From Candidatus Aenigmatarchaeota archaeon (lineage in GTDB: Archaea > Aenigmatarchaeota > Aenigmatarchaeia > CG10238-14 > SCSR01): DNA of 64,000 nucleotides. Positions 26,764 to 37,130 of this stretch are shown one piece after another. The position numbers were made by a program, and so were the translations under genes. Numbering within the stretch: the first letter of the stretch is position 1; each line of letters begins with the position of its first letter. Under the pieces are notes generated by a model. It ran no database searches. It was given only the letters and a program-made list of their open reading frames with translations, and was not told the origin of the DNA. Location: positions 151,424 through 215,423 of the forward strand of contig JACPAE010000002.1 in the NCBI GenBank assembly GCA_016181005.1. Reading direction: 5' to 3'.

Positions 26764-28458
26764 ATGTTCGAGAGGGAAATTTTAAAGCTTTTGAAAACTG
26801 CAGGTGTGCATGCAACAGAAGATGTTTTAGAAACGTCGCCGAAAGATGAATTTGGAGATTTGTCGTTTCCATGCTTCAATCTCGCCAAAGAGCGAAAAAT
26901 GAATCCTGCGGAAATCGCAAAAGATATTGCATCCAAAATTAAAATTCCTGGAAATTACAACATAGAGAAAGTGGAAGTTGTAGGAGCCTACGTAAACTTT
27001 TTTTACAATTATTCAAAGTTGTCTAAATTGGTTTTGACGGATGTTCTAAAGAAGAAAGCCGAGTTCGGGAAAAGTGGGAATAGGAAGGGAAAGATATTAG
27101 TGGAATTTGCGCATCCGAACACTCATAAACTGTTTCACATAGGGCATTTGAGAAACATCACGACTGGAGAATCCTTATCAAGAATTATGGAGTTTAACGG
27201 GTTCGATGTCATAAGGGCAAACTACCAGGGAGATGTCGGGCTTCACATTGCAAAATGTCTGTGGGGAATAAAAAAAACTGGCATTAAGAAGTTTGCATCC
27301 CTTGGTGAGAAAATAACCTTCTTGGGCAAGGCTTATGCAACAGGAAGCAAGGCATTCGAGGAAGATGCTACGGCTAAGAACGAAATTGTTGAATTAAACA
27401 AGCAAATATACAAAGGAGACCGAACTGTACTGAAACTTTGGAAAGAAACCAGAAAATGGAGTTTGGATTATTTCGACGGAATATACAAAAGAGTAAATAC
27501 AAGGTTCGACAGGCTTTATTTCGAGTCGGAAGTTGCGGCAAAGGGATTGGCGATTGCCAAAAAGGCTTTGAAGAAAGGCATACTGACAAAAAGCGAAGGC
27601 GCTATCATTTTTGATGGCGAGAAACATGGGCTTGATAAGAGGGTGTTTATAAACCAAATAGGGTTTCCGACTTACGAGGCGAAGGAACTAGGGCTTGCTG
27701 AGCTGGAGTTCTCGGAGTTTGGGAATATCAGAAAGGCCATACACGTTGTCGGACCTGAGCAGTCCAGCTTCTTTAAAGTGATGTTCAAGGTAGAGGAATT
27801 GCTGAACCCAAAGAAGTTCAAGGGCAAGCAGCAGCATCTCGCATACGGCTGGGTAAGATTGAAAGAAGGGAAGATGTCGTCCAGGCTAGGAAATGTCGTA
27901 GAAGGCGAGCACCTATTGAATGAATTGAAAAGAATCGTGTTGGAAAATTATCTTAACAAGCAGGATTATCCAAGCGGGAAAAAGATGAGGATAGCAGAAA
28001 AGATAGCTGTTGGTGCCGCCAAATATTTCTTCTTGAGATTTGACATACCGTCAGAAATATCTTTTGATCTGAGCCAAGCGGCGTCGATAGAAGGGAACAC
28101 AGGTCCTTACATACAATATGCTTATACCAGATGCGCGAGCATTGTCAGGAAAGCTGGGAAATGGAAGCCAAACCATGGCAATGATGAGATGGAGCTGGAG
28201 GAAAAAAGAATAGTAAAGCTATTATCAGGTTTTCCAAGAATTGCCAGCCAAGCAGCAGATGATATGAAACCAAATTATATTTGCAATTATGTATACGAGC
28301 TGGCAACTGCCTTGAACAACTTTTATGAAAAACATAGAGTCATAGACGTGAAAAATATCAACCTGAGAAATTTCAGGCTGACTTTAATCAAATCTGCCCA
28401 GACGGTATTGGGAAACTGTTTGGAACTGTTGGGAATAGAAACTGTTGAAAGAATGTGA
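26764..28458 (+). CDS. argS: arginyl-tRNA synthetase
   Basis: VEFAHPNTHKLFHIGHLRN (HIGH motif), QLAYGWVRLKEGKMSSR, C-terminal anticodon-binding domain. Confidence 0.95.
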   Translation: MFEREILKLLKTAGVHATEDVLETSPKDEFGDLSFPCFNLAKERKMNPAEIAKDIASKIKIPGNYNIEKVEVVGAYVNFFYNYSKLSKLVLTDVLKKKAEFGKSGNRKGKILVEFAHPNTHKLFHIGHLRNITTGESLSRIMEFNGFDVIRANYQGDVGLHIAKCLWGIKKTGIKKFASLGEKITFLGKAYATGSKAFEEDATAKNEIVELNKQIYKGDRTVLKLWKETRKWSLDYFDGIYKRVNTRFDRLYFESEVAAKGLAIAKKALKKGILTKSEGAIIFDGEKHGLDKRVFINQIGFPTYEAKELGLAELEFSEFGNIRKAIHVVGPEQSSFFKVMFKVEELLNPKKFKGKQQHLAYGWVRLKEGKMSSRLGNVVEGEHLLNELKRIVLENYLNKQDYPSGKKMRIAEKIAVGAAKYFFLRFDIPSEISFDLSQAASIEGNTGPYIQYAYTRCASIVRKAGKWKPNHGNDEMELEEKRIVKLLSGFPRIASQAADDMKPNYICNYVYELATALNNFYEKHRVIDVKNINLRNFRLTLIKSAQTVLGNCLELLGIETVERM

Positions 28459-28459
28459 A

Positions 28460-29884
28460 TTACTCTTTTACGAAATGCTTTAGACTTTTCGAGACTTTCT
28501 TTTCTTTCTGGTTCAGTGAATGTATCGCCATCCCGTACGCGTCCATGACAGCCTCTCTGAATGCCTCTACAAGTGTAGGATGGGGATGAAGAGTGTTTAT
28601 AACATCGTCCGCTTTCAAGTATTTCAACGCAAGTATCGCCTCGCCTATCATATCTGAAGCGCGCTCATTGATCATGTGAACCCCCAGAAACTTTTTGGTC
28701 TTCTTGTCTATTATGACCTTTACCAAACCGTACGAATCCCCAAGTGTCATCGCACGGCCGCTGGCCTTGAAGTAGAATTTGCCAACCTTAACATCATGCT
28801 TCTTCCTCGCGTCGTCCTCTGTCATGCCTATTCGCGCTATTTCGGGTATCGCATAAATGCAGTAGGGCACCAGCCGACCTTTCATGGAGGAATTAAATCC
28901 CATTGTGTTCTCTGCCGCAACAATTCCGTTTTCAATAGCCTCATGTGCAACTCTCCCGCCGGCAACATCTCCAACAGCATAAACGCCCTTAACAGAGGTC
29001 TCCATCTTGTCATTTACCATAACCTTACCGAACTCGTCAGTCTTGACGCCTACAGTTTCAAGCCCAATATTTTGGGTGTTCGGCCTTCTGCCGGTTGAAA
29101 CAAGGACCTTGCTGCTTTCGATAGTCTTGCCGTTAGAAAGCTTTACCCTGACTTTGCCTTCGTCGCTTATTTCAGCCACTTTTGCATTAGTCAATATTTT
29201 GACCCCCTTATCTTTCAATATTTTTTCTACTCTTGATGAAATGTCCCTGTCTTCAAAAGACAACAGCCTGTCAAGCATCTCAACAATCGTCACATCAGCG
29301 CCGAATTGGGAAAATATGCATGCGAACTCTACACCCTCCGGCCCGCCGCCGACAATCAAAATATCCTTCGGTATTTCTGCGGTCGAGAGAAATTCTTCGC
29401 TAGTGAAAATATTCTTGCTTCCCGAAAAAATTTTCGGCTTGGTGCCAGTGCTGCCGGTCGCAATGATTATATTCTTGCACTTTAACGTTTCTTCGAACTT
29501 GTCTCCCTTGTAAACAGAAACCTCGTGCCTTGACTTTATCCTGCCCACACCACTAAAAATTTTGACCCCATTCGATTTCAATAGTGTTTCCACCCCTTTC
29601 ATCAGCTTGTTCAGAAGCATGTTTCTGCTTTCCATCATCTGCTTCTGATCAACTCCTTCGCTTGTCATCCTTATTCCGAACTGTCTTGCTAACGGGATGT
29701 TCGACTGTATCTCCGCAAGTTTTATCATCGTCTTGCTAGGGATGCAGCCATAGTTATTGCATATGCCGCCCAACCTGTCCCTTTCAATCAATGCAACTTT
29801 TCCGCCTAACTGCGCAGCCCGAATAGCGGCAACGTATCCCCCTGGGCCTCCTCCTATGACTACGACATTGAACTCTTCCGTCAT
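28460..29884 (-). CDS. lpdA: dihydrolipoyl dehydrogenase
   Basis: GGGPGGYVAAIRAAQLGGKVALIERDRLGGICNNYGCIPSK; HPHPTLVEAF C-terminal motif. Confidence 0.93.
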   Translation of the reverse strand: MTEEFNVVVIGGGPGGYVAAIRAAQLGGKVALIERDRLGGICNNYGCIPSKTMIKLAEIQSNIPLARQFGIRMTSEGVDQKQMMESRNMLLNKLMKGVETLLKSNGVKIFSGVGRIKSRHEVSVYKGDKFEETLKCKNIIIATGSTGTKPKIFSGSKNIFTSEEFLSTAEIPKDILIVGGGPEGVEFACIFSQFGADVTIVEMLDRLLSFEDRDISSRVEKILKDKGVKILTNAKVAEISDEGKVRVKLSNGKTIESSKVLVSTGRRPNTQNIGLETVGVKTDEFGKVMVNDKMETSVKGVYAVGDVAGGRVAHEAIENGIVAAENTMGFNSSMKGRLVPYCIYAIPEIARIGMTEDDARKKHDVKVGKFYFKASGRAMTLGDSYGLVKVIIDKKTKKFLGVHMINERASDMIGEAILALKYLKADDVINTLHPHPTLVEAFREAVMDAYGMAIHSLNQKEKKVSKSLKHFVKE

Positions 29885-31173
29885 TTGCTAATTGCCTCTT
29901 TTACGAAACTAATTTCTCCTGCAAGATTAGAATCGAATTTTGATTCACTTAAAAATTTACTTCCGTCCAAGGTCAACGGTTTGACGTTTTCTTTTGCGAC
30001 AAACCCAGGCGATGTCCAAGAGAACGGTCCCATCATAATTCCAGGGTATATCGATGTCTTGATTCCTGTTTTTGTATAGTCTCCCATAACAACTCCAAAC
30101 TTTCTCCTGCCTGTGTCAACCATTTGGCCTTTTACATTCAGTCTTATTGACTTGTTGTCGTGCCTTAAATTTGCGATTATGGTGCCTGCTGCAAGGTTGC
30201 AGTTGTCGCCGATTACAGAATCGCCCACGTATGATAGATGTTCTATTTTCGTGTTGTCCCCTATAATAGTGTTCTTTACCTCAACCGCATTTCCTATCCT
30301 GCATCCATTGCCTATGACAGAATTAACCCTTATGAAACAATTCGGCCCTATTGTGCAGTTGCTGCCAATTATGACAGGGCCTTCTATATAGGCACCAGAC
30401 TTGATAATGGTGTTTTTACCCACACTGACAGAACCTTTCATCATGACATTTTTTTCGGCAGCTGGGACGTTTGAGACGATTTCTTTCATCAGCATTTCAT
30501 TAGCGATTAGGAGATCCCATGGATAACCTATTGGCACCCACTTGCCAGCAATCACACATTTCACAGGATGCTTCCCGCACATCTTAAAGACCGCATCAGT
30601 GACCTCGAACTCATCCCGCGGGGATTTCTTCACATCTTCCAAAAAGTTGAAAATATCTTTGTTCATTACATAAAGTCCAGTGTTAGTTAACTTTGAATCG
30701 GGATTTTTAGGTTTTTCAATTATATTTTTTACAAATCCTTTCTCAACTTCAACTGAAGCAAAATTTTCCGGATTTTCCTTTTCATTTGCCAATAGACAGA
30801 GGCCACTCTTTAAACACTTCTTGATGTCGTCGCTATGGTAAATGTCATCTCCGCACATTACAAGGAATGTTTCGTCCTTTATCATGTCCTTCGCTTGCAG
30901 TAACGCATGACCCGTGCCCATTCGCTGCTCCTGCGAGACGAATTTTAAATTCATTCCAAATGAATTGTTCTTGAGGAAATTTTTTATCTTGTCCTGCAAA
31001 TAACCTACAACCAGTATCACGTCTCTAATTCCACTCTTTTTTAATTGTTCAAGATTATGCTGCAATATTGTTTTGCCGGCAACTTGCAACAGAGGTTTTG
31101 GCTTTGTATAAGTCAATGGGCGCATTCGAGTACTATCGCCCGCCAATAGCATTACAGCTTTCATTCGATTCAC
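29881..31173 (-). CDS. sugar-1-phosphate nucleotidyltransferase with left-handed beta-helix (GlmU-like)
   Basis: MKAVMLLAGDSTRMRPLTYTKPKPLLQVAGKTIL and hexapeptide repeats in the C-half. Confidence 0.92.
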   Translation of the reverse strand: MNRMKAVMLLAGDSTRMRPLTYTKPKPLLQVAGKTILQHNLEQLKKSGIRDVILVVGYLQDKIKNFLKNNSFGMNLKFVSQEQRMGTGHALLQAKDMIKDETFLVMCGDDIYHSDDIKKCLKSGLCLLANEKENPENFASVEVEKGFVKNIIEKPKNPDSKLTNTGLYVMNKDIFNFLEDVKKSPRDEFEVTDAVFKMCGKHPVKCVIAGKWVPIGYPWDLLIANEMLMKEIVSNVPAAEKNVMMKGSVSVGKNTIIKSGAYIEGPVIIGSNCTIGPNCFIRVNSVIGNGCRIGNAVEVKNTIIGDNTKIEHLSYVGDSVIGDNCNLAAGTIIANLRHDNKSIRLNVKGQMVDTGRRKFGVVMGDYTKTGIKTSIYPGIMMGPFSWTSPGFVAKENVKPLTLDGSKFLSESKFDSNLAGEISFVKEAISK

Positions 31174-32723
31174 CTGATGAGCTTCATTAATGAAGCCGCA
31201 AGCTTTTCAGAGTCGTGAGTCAGCAAACCCAATTCTCCCCACTTGAATTCTTTCCTTTCATTCAGGAAGTTGCCCTCGATTAATCCAATGGAATTTAATT
31301 TTTCTTTATCAACCTGTACCATGCTTGCACCTAATTTCGTAAAATGTTCCAAAACTGTTTCATCTGGATGAGCTGTATTTACTATGACATAATTAAGAAC
31401 ATGTCCCTTAAGATATTTTTCCAGCGCGTCAACGTGTTTTGAAACAGTAAAATCATCTGTCACATAAGGTTGCGTCATCACGTTGCAGATAAAAACCTTC
31501 TTTGCCATGCTTTGCTTGATAGCCTCAGGCACCCCAGCGACAAGAAGATTAGGTATCACGCTTGTATACAAGCCTCCTGGACCAAAAACAATCACGTCTG
31601 CATTCTCTATCTCCTCCACAGCCTCCGGCAAAGCCTTTACACCTTCAGACGGTTTCAGGAAAACTTCGGCTATAGGTGATTTGACTTTGTTCTCGTTCCT
31701 TATCTGTGCCTCGCCCTGAATTACAATGCCGTTCTCGTATTTTGCACATATGTCTGTGTTGACGCCTGTGACTGGGAACACCTTGCCCCTTATCTTCAGT
31801 ATTTTACCGGCCTGTTTAATCGCCTCTTCGAAAGAATTGAATAATTTAGTAAACGACAGCAGCAAAAGATTTCCGATGCTTGTGCCTTCAAGATACCCGT
31901 CCAAAAATCTGTAATCGAACGCGTTCTTCAGAGTTTCGTCCGCATTCGACAAAGCAACCAAGCAATTTCTTATATCGCCGGGCGGCAGAATCCCATAATC
32001 CTTCCTCAGCATCCCAGAGTTTCTCCCGTTGTCCATCACAGTTACTATGGCAGTGATGTTAACATCATATTTCCTTAATCCTTTTATCAGGATGGGGAGA
32101 CCTGTGCCTCCCCCAATCAAAACAACATTTGGCCATGCGTTCACGCTGAGGTTCAATAGCTCCCTCTTGCACTGTGCAAGACTCTCGAAAGTTATTACAT
32201 GAAAGCCCAGCTTTGAAGCGGCTTCCGTGTTCCTAATCTTGTCGTCTATTAACAGAGAGTTTTCTGGAGGTATGCTGAAGTGCTTTATAACTTCAAGATA
32301 TGATTCGTGCCACGGCTTTTTGATGCCGCGCTCGAACGACCAGAAGGTAGCGTCGAATAACTTGTCAAGCTCGTATTTCTGTATCAGATAGTCGGCCCAC
32401 TCCTTGGTAAAGTTGGAAAGTATTGCAAGCTTGTATCTGGGCCTTAGGCTCTTAACAATTTCCAGCATGCCGGGGATTGGCACGAGCTCCTCCCTTACAA
32501 GGGATTTCAGTTGCTCTACAGAATATTTCGTGCCGGTTCTCTTTATGAATTCCTCGAAGAGTTTTTCCTCAGAGATTTTACCCAGCTGCAAGTCTTTTCT
32601 CAAGTCGGAATGGTCTACACTTCTGAACTCCTGCTCGTCTATGTCCAATCGCTTGGACACGCCGTGCCACGAGTTTACTAGCACGTCTTCAAGATCGAAT
32701 ATTATAAGCTTGATAGACATCAT
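31170..32723 (-). CDS. HAD hydrolase fused to a YvcK/CofD-like domain
   Basis: N-half: IIFDLEDVLVNS...ILSNFTKEW...LLIDDKIRN. C-half: NVVLIGGGTGLPILIKGLRKYDVNITAIVTVMDNGRNSGMLRKDYGILPPGDIRNCLVALS. Confidence 0.92.
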   Translation of the reverse strand: MMSIKLIIFDLEDVLVNSWHGVSKRLDIDEQEFRSVDHSDLRKDLQLGKISEEKLFEEFIKRTGTKYSVEQLKSLVREELVPIPGMLEIVKSLRPRYKLAILSNFTKEWADYLIQKYELDKLFDATFWSFERGIKKPWHESYLEVIKHFSIPPENSLLIDDKIRNTEAASKLGFHVITFESLAQCKRELLNLSVNAWPNVVLIGGGTGLPILIKGLRKYDVNITAIVTVMDNGRNSGMLRKDYGILPPGDIRNCLVALSNADETLKNAFDYRFLDGYLEGTSIGNLLLLSFTKLFNSFEEAIKQAGKILKIRGKVFPVTGVNTDICAKYENGIVIQGEAQIRNENKVKSPIAEVFLKPSEGVKALPEAVEEIENADVIVFGPGGLYTSVIPNLLVAGVPEAIKQSMAKKVFICNVMTQPYVTDDFTVSKHVDALEKYLKGHVLNYVIVNTAHPDETVLEHFTKLGASMVQVDKEKLNSIGLIEGNFLNERKEFKWGELGLLTHDSEKLAASLMKLIR

Positions 32724-34489
32724 TTCACCGTTACGCTCTTCGCGAGATTCCTTGGATGATCCGGATCCAAACCTCTCAACACAGCTAATTGGTATGCGAG
32801 TATTTGAATGGGAATTATCTGGACTATAGGATTTTCGTTATTTGCCTCGGGCACTTTCAACCAAAAGTCGAATACTTCGTTGTTCGTTGGTGAAACTCCT
32901 ATTATGTAACCGCCACGGCTCTTGATTTCGTTCGCGTTTGAAAGAATCTCTTTCTCTGTCTCCTCCGAAACAAACACGATGCACGGCGTCCCGTCCTCCA
33001 CAAGAGCTATTGGGCCATGCTTCAATTCTCCGCCCGCAAAAGCTTCTGCATGTATGTAGGATACTTCCTTGATTTTAAGCGCAGCCTCCAATGCAGTCGT
33101 ATACTCGAGGCCTCTGCCAATAAGGAAAATGTGTTCCTTGTTTTTCAGCTTTTCAGCGAGCTCCTTTATCTTTTCCTTGACAGTTGCCGAAGTCAAATGG
33201 TAAATCACATTCCACAAATAATTCAGCCTTTTCTTCCCTTCTTCCAATTTTCCCGAAAGTGCGTATGCCAACAGCGTGAAAAGAGCAAGCTGTGATGTGT
33301 AGCTCTTTGTCGCAAGCACGCATATCTCCGGCCCCGCATTCAAATTCAAGAACGAGTCTGAAGTCCTGGTGAGAGACGAACCTACGACGTTTACAATTGA
33401 CAGTATCTTGCAGCCTCTCGCCTTGGCATATTTTACAGCCTCCAAGACATCGGCGGTCTCGCCGCTTTGGGATACTGCAACAACCAATGTTTTTGGCGTG
33501 AGGAAATGCTCGTAGTGTGGGAACTCGGACGCCAATACAACGTTGACATGCATTTTGTTCAGCTTGGATAAAATGTAGCTTGCTGCAAGGCATGCATGAT
33601 AGGAAGTTCCTGACGCTATGAGGAATATCCCGTGCGCATTCCTGATGCTGTGCACAACTCCGTCTACAACTTCTTTGGTCTGTTGGACTGCCTTCTGCAC
33701 TGTCTCCACCTGCTCGGAGATTTCCTTGAGCATGAAATGATTGAACTCTCCCTTCTCGGCTTGCCTGATGTCCCAATCTACAGTGTCGACCTTCCTGTTA
33801 ACATCACCGCCTTCCAAGAGGCTGAAAACTTTCATGCCGGTGTCGGTTAACAATGCCACATCGCTGTCATGCATGTAGACAACATTTTTGGTGTGCTCAA
33901 GAAATGCCGGAATGTCACTTGCTGCAAAATAGCTCCCATCAGCTACGCCTATGACAAGAGGCGATCCCTTGCGTGCTGCTACTATCTTTCTTTCATTCTT
34001 GTGGAGTGCTAGGATAGCGTAACTGCCTTCAAGCGACCTTAGCGCAGAAAGTGTTGAGTCATGGAAATTCTTCCCCCTTTTCATTATCTCCTCTATCAGA
34101 TGCGGTATCACTTCCGTATCCGTCTGGCTTTTGAACTTGTGGCCGTTGCTCACAAGATTCTTCTTCAGCTCCTGGTAGTTTTCTATAATGCCATTATGAA
34201 CAACTGCTATCTTTCCTTCGCAGTCTGTGTGCGGATGCGCATTCTCTTTTGTAACGCCGCCGTGTGTGGCCCATCTTGTATGCGCAATGCCTAATGTTCC
34301 AGGCAGGTCGGAGAAGTTGAGCCGTGTATTAATCTCGTCCACTTTTCCTACATCCTTCTTCATATGGAACTCCTTGTCCAGAGTGACAATACCAGCGGAA
34401 TCATACCCTCTATATTCAAGCCTTTTCAGCCCGTTGAACAAGATTGGGGTTGCATTCTTTGTTCCTATATAGCCAATTATCCCGCACAT
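32720..34489 (-). CDS. glmS: glutamine-fructose-6-phosphate aminotransferase
   Basis: MCGIIGYIGTKNATPILFNGLKRLEYRGYDSAGI; SIS domains; ends HPRNLAKSVTVK. Confidence 0.97.
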   Translation of the reverse strand: MCGIIGYIGTKNATPILFNGLKRLEYRGYDSAGIVTLDKEFHMKKDVGKVDEINTRLNFSDLPGTLGIAHTRWATHGGVTKENAHPHTDCEGKIAVVHNGIIENYQELKKNLVSNGHKFKSQTDTEVIPHLIEEIMKRGKNFHDSTLSALRSLEGSYAILALHKNERKIVAARKGSPLVIGVADGSYFAASDIPAFLEHTKNVVYMHDSDVALLTDTGMKVFSLLEGGDVNRKVDTVDWDIRQAEKGEFNHFMLKEISEQVETVQKAVQQTKEVVDGVVHSIRNAHGIFLIASGTSYHACLAASYILSKLNKMHVNVVLASEFPHYEHFLTPKTLVVAVSQSGETADVLEAVKYAKARGCKILSIVNVVGSSLTRTSDSFLNLNAGPEICVLATKSYTSQLALFTLLAYALSGKLEEGKKRLNYLWNVIYHLTSATVKEKIKELAEKLKNKEHIFLIGRGLEYTTALEAALKIKEVSYIHAEAFAGGELKHGPIALVEDGTPCIVFVSEETEKEILSNANEIKSRGGYIIGVSPTNNEVFDFWLKVPEANNENPIVQIIPIQILAYQLAVLRGLDPDHPRNLAKSVTVK

Positions 34490-34544
34490 GGAAAAACCAA
34501 CACATCGCTCTTAATCACTTGCACAAACAAATTTTAAATACGTG

Positions 34545-34603
34545 GGGGACAGGGAATGTGAAAATGCGAGGAACCATTCACCCATTGGACATTCCCTCAT
34601 CCT
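34545..34603. other. intergenic inverted repeat AGGGAATGT ... ACATTCCCT
   Basis: Perfect 9-bp arms between divergent glmS and regulator genes. Confidence 0.5.
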
Positions 34604-34742
34604 AAGAAAATAATTCTCATGAGGCCATATAAATCGAGCCTAAAAACATTGTTTACAAATGGTGCTCGCGGCTGCAAAAAAAGGTTTAAAAGGCCTTAAC
34701 CACTAAAGAAAGATTTATAAAGGTAAAAATATGGTTATAGAT

Positions 34743-35660
34743 ATGTCGTACGTTGTAGAGGAGCATCCGGAAGGCCAGATGATTCGCAGAACTACCATCA
34801 TGAAGCCAGCTACCTTTAACGCATTGAACAGCGAGCTTGCTGTGAAAATTCTCGAGGAGCTTGGAAAGAAGTCACAGTGCGCCATGGACATTGCAAGGAA
34901 GTTGAAGCAGCACGAGCAGAAGATTTACTATCACATCAGGAGGCTGGAGAAGGCCAACATTGTGAAGCTTCTCAGGCGCGAGGAGCGCGTAGGCGGGCTG
35001 GCAAAGATTTACGAGGTAACGCATCCCTACATATCGATGAAGCTTTACGAGGGCGAGCATATTGCTGATGTAAAGAGCAGACCGAAGGAGATCGAATTTT
35101 TCAAGTCCTTCATAAAGAACGGCAAGTTCGACGGGTTGATTGTTGTAGGTTCGCCAGACCCGCATGGAAAGTATGGCGCTCAGGCTTCTGACGGTAGCGC
35201 TGCCATAGACTTGGCCTTGCTTCTGGGCAGTTTCCTGCAGAAAGTCTCGCCTAATTACAAACTCGACACCGAAGTCAGGGAGAACGACTTGAGGAACAAC
35301 CTGATTATTGTAGGCGGGCCAAAAGCGAACATTCTGATAGACAGGATAAACATAAATTTGCCGATTTATTTCGATACAAAGAATGAGTTTAATATTGTTT
35401 CCAGTTTCACCAAGTCTGTATACAGCGAGGACAACGTCGGGATTATTGTAAAGATGAAGAGCCCGTTCGCAAAGGACAAGGAGATTATTCTTCTTTCTGG
35501 AAAAAGGTTCAAGGGTACCAAGTCTGCCATTTTAGGACTGATGAAGTATTTGAAAAGGATAGAGGACGGGAACAGGTTTGATGAAGGAATAGCAAGGGTT
35601 GTTCACGGCATTGACATAGATTCTGACGGAACTATTGACGATGTGGAGTTTCTGGAATAG
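34743..35660 (+). CDS. winged-helix regulator with C-terminal S-layer-like domain
   Basis: LNSELAVKILEELGKKSQCAMDIARKLKQHEQKIYYHIRRLEKANIV wHTH; NLIIVGGPKANILIDRIN...HGIDIDSDGTIDDVEFLE. TATA-like TTTATAAAG about 27 nt upstream of this ATG. Confidence 0.82.
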   Translation: MSYVVEEHPEGQMIRRTTIMKPATFNALNSELAVKILEELGKKSQCAMDIARKLKQHEQKIYYHIRRLEKANIVKLLRREERVGGLAKIYEVTHPYISMKLYEGEHIADVKSRPKEIEFFKSFIKNGKFDGLIVVGSPDPHGKYGAQASDGSAAIDLALLLGSFLQKVSPNYKLDTEVRENDLRNNLIIVGGPKANILIDRININLPIYFDTKNEFNIVSSFTKSVYSEDNVGIIVKMKSPFAKDKEIILLSGKRFKGTKSAILGLMKYLKRIEDGNRFDEGIARVVHGIDIDSDGTIDDVEFLE

Positions 35661-35708
35661 ATTCCTGATAATACGGCTTATAGTAACCAAAGGCGAGCAA
35701 CGTAAGAA

Positions 35709-37130
35709 TCACTGAGGTTTGGAAATTCTTTTCCTCAAAAATATTAAAATGACAGCTATAACTATCACCACTAATATAACCAATATCCAAGAGCTGTTTT
35801 GCGGCAGAATTTCGGCAATGCCGGAAGGTTTTTCTTCTGTCGTCTGTTCTGTTGTCGGCTGTTCAACCTCACCAGACTTAACCTCGCCACTTATTGCAAA
35901 AATTGAGAGCCCTGAAAACTCGGCTTCATAATAAACATTCTCACTGTCGCTACTGCTTCTAGTTGTTGACAGTTTTTCCCATCTGTCAGTAGAGTCCAAA
36001 TATCTCTGCAGTGTTATCATCGCCTCGTCAATATGATTTTCCTCAATCCACGATTTTTCCACCTTAAAATTGATCTTGGTTTTGTTTATATCAGCATTTG
36101 TGATGTTCGCTTTGGTTATTTCAACATAATGGTAGACCTTGCCGGAAGCTTCGTTTACAACTGAGGCAGGCACAGCATTCAGTTTCGACACAATGATCTG
36201 TATATTATTCACAGAATTTTTAACAGTTATCTCAACTCTGCCAATTGCGATGTCCTGTGTTTTGTTTATGGTGACATTGGCCATCTTCCCTGCGGCTATC
36301 GATGGGATTGTTATTGTTGCCTTTCCACGCTCTACAGTCACTGTTGTTTTATCTGTTGTAGATGCACCTCCACCACCGCTTCCAGCACTCCCACCAGTTC
36401 CGCCGGTGCCGCTAGTGCCTGTTACAGTAATTGCCTTTGACGGTGAAGCAGTACCGCCGACATCAGAAACTACGTTAACCGTTACAGTGCATGTTCCAGA
36501 CGAGGAGGACGCTGTTAATTTCCAGTTGGTGGGGGATTTACTGGTACCCTTTGTAACATTTCCCAGACTTTGCTGTGCCGGCACTGTACTTGTATCTATT
36601 TCACATTGTCCAGACCTGCTGATTGTAGCCCTTGCATTTACCACATCATTACCAGACGGTGCTGTTACGGTCGTGCCGACATAAAAGGTTGCGCTTGTCG
36701 ATACAGAAGAATCCGCGGTTATAGAAGCTGTCAAAGATGAACTTTGGGACGCCACATTGATGCCAGATGCCGACCCGGATCCTGAAGTGCCCCCTTGTGA
36801 TGTTGAGGTGGCCGTCAAGCTCAAATCACTCCCTGTGGAAGTCGGTTTGATTATGCACGTTGAAGCCTGGGAAGCCCCAGCCCCCAAACTTGGTAATGAA
36901 GTGCATGCCGTAACTACAGAAAACCAGGATGGGCTGCTTGAAAGTTCTGTGACTATATTGGTTTCCGTGGAGCTTCCCGCTGTATTGGTGACAGTTACCG
37001 TCACTGTTGCCTGCTCATTTTCGGTTAATGATTTGGATACATCGACACTGGCTGTAAGTGCAGCGAAAGATATATTTATCAGATAAACAAAAAACACGAT
37101 CCCGGATAATATCATCATTTTTGATTTCAT
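35709..37130 (-). CDS. secreted/surface protein with PGF-pre-PGF-like domain and C-terminal TM anchor
   Basis: Signal peptide, Ser/Thr-rich region, VNNIQIIVSKLNAVPASV..., WILVILVVIVIAVILIFLRKRISK tail. Confidence 0.82.
   Translation of the reverse strand: MKSKMMILSGIVFFVYLINISFAALTASVDVSKSLTENEQATVTVTVTNTAGSSTETNIVTELSSSPSWFSVVTACTSLPSLGAGASQASTCIIKPTSTGSDLSLTATSTSQGGTSGSGSASGINVASQSSSLTASITADSSVSTSATFYVGTTVTAPSGNDVVNARATISRSGQCEIDTSTVPAQQSLGNVTKGTSKSPTNWKLTASSSSGTCTVTVNVVSDVGGTASPSKAITVTGTSGTGGTGGSAGSGGGGASTTDKTTVTVERGKATITIPSIAAGKMANVTINKTQDIAIGRVEITVKNSVNNIQIIVSKLNAVPASVVNEASGKVYHYVEITKANITNADINKTKINFKVEKSWIEENHIDEAMITLQRYLDSTDRWEKLSTTRSSSDSENVYYEAEFSGLSIFAISGEVKSGEVEQPTTEQTTEEKPSGIAEILPQNSSWILVILVVIVIAVILIFLRKRISKPQ

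Noticed and set aside
36139-36684. 181-aa plus-strand ORF inside the surface-protein gene
   Set aside because: Antisense of a low-complexity Ser/Thr-rich coding region, Pro/Val-rich shadow.
35709-37130. PGF-CTERM archaeosortase substrate
   Set aside because: C-terminus has a TM segment and basic tail, but I see no PGF triplet, so pairing with the archaeosortase-like gene is not supported.
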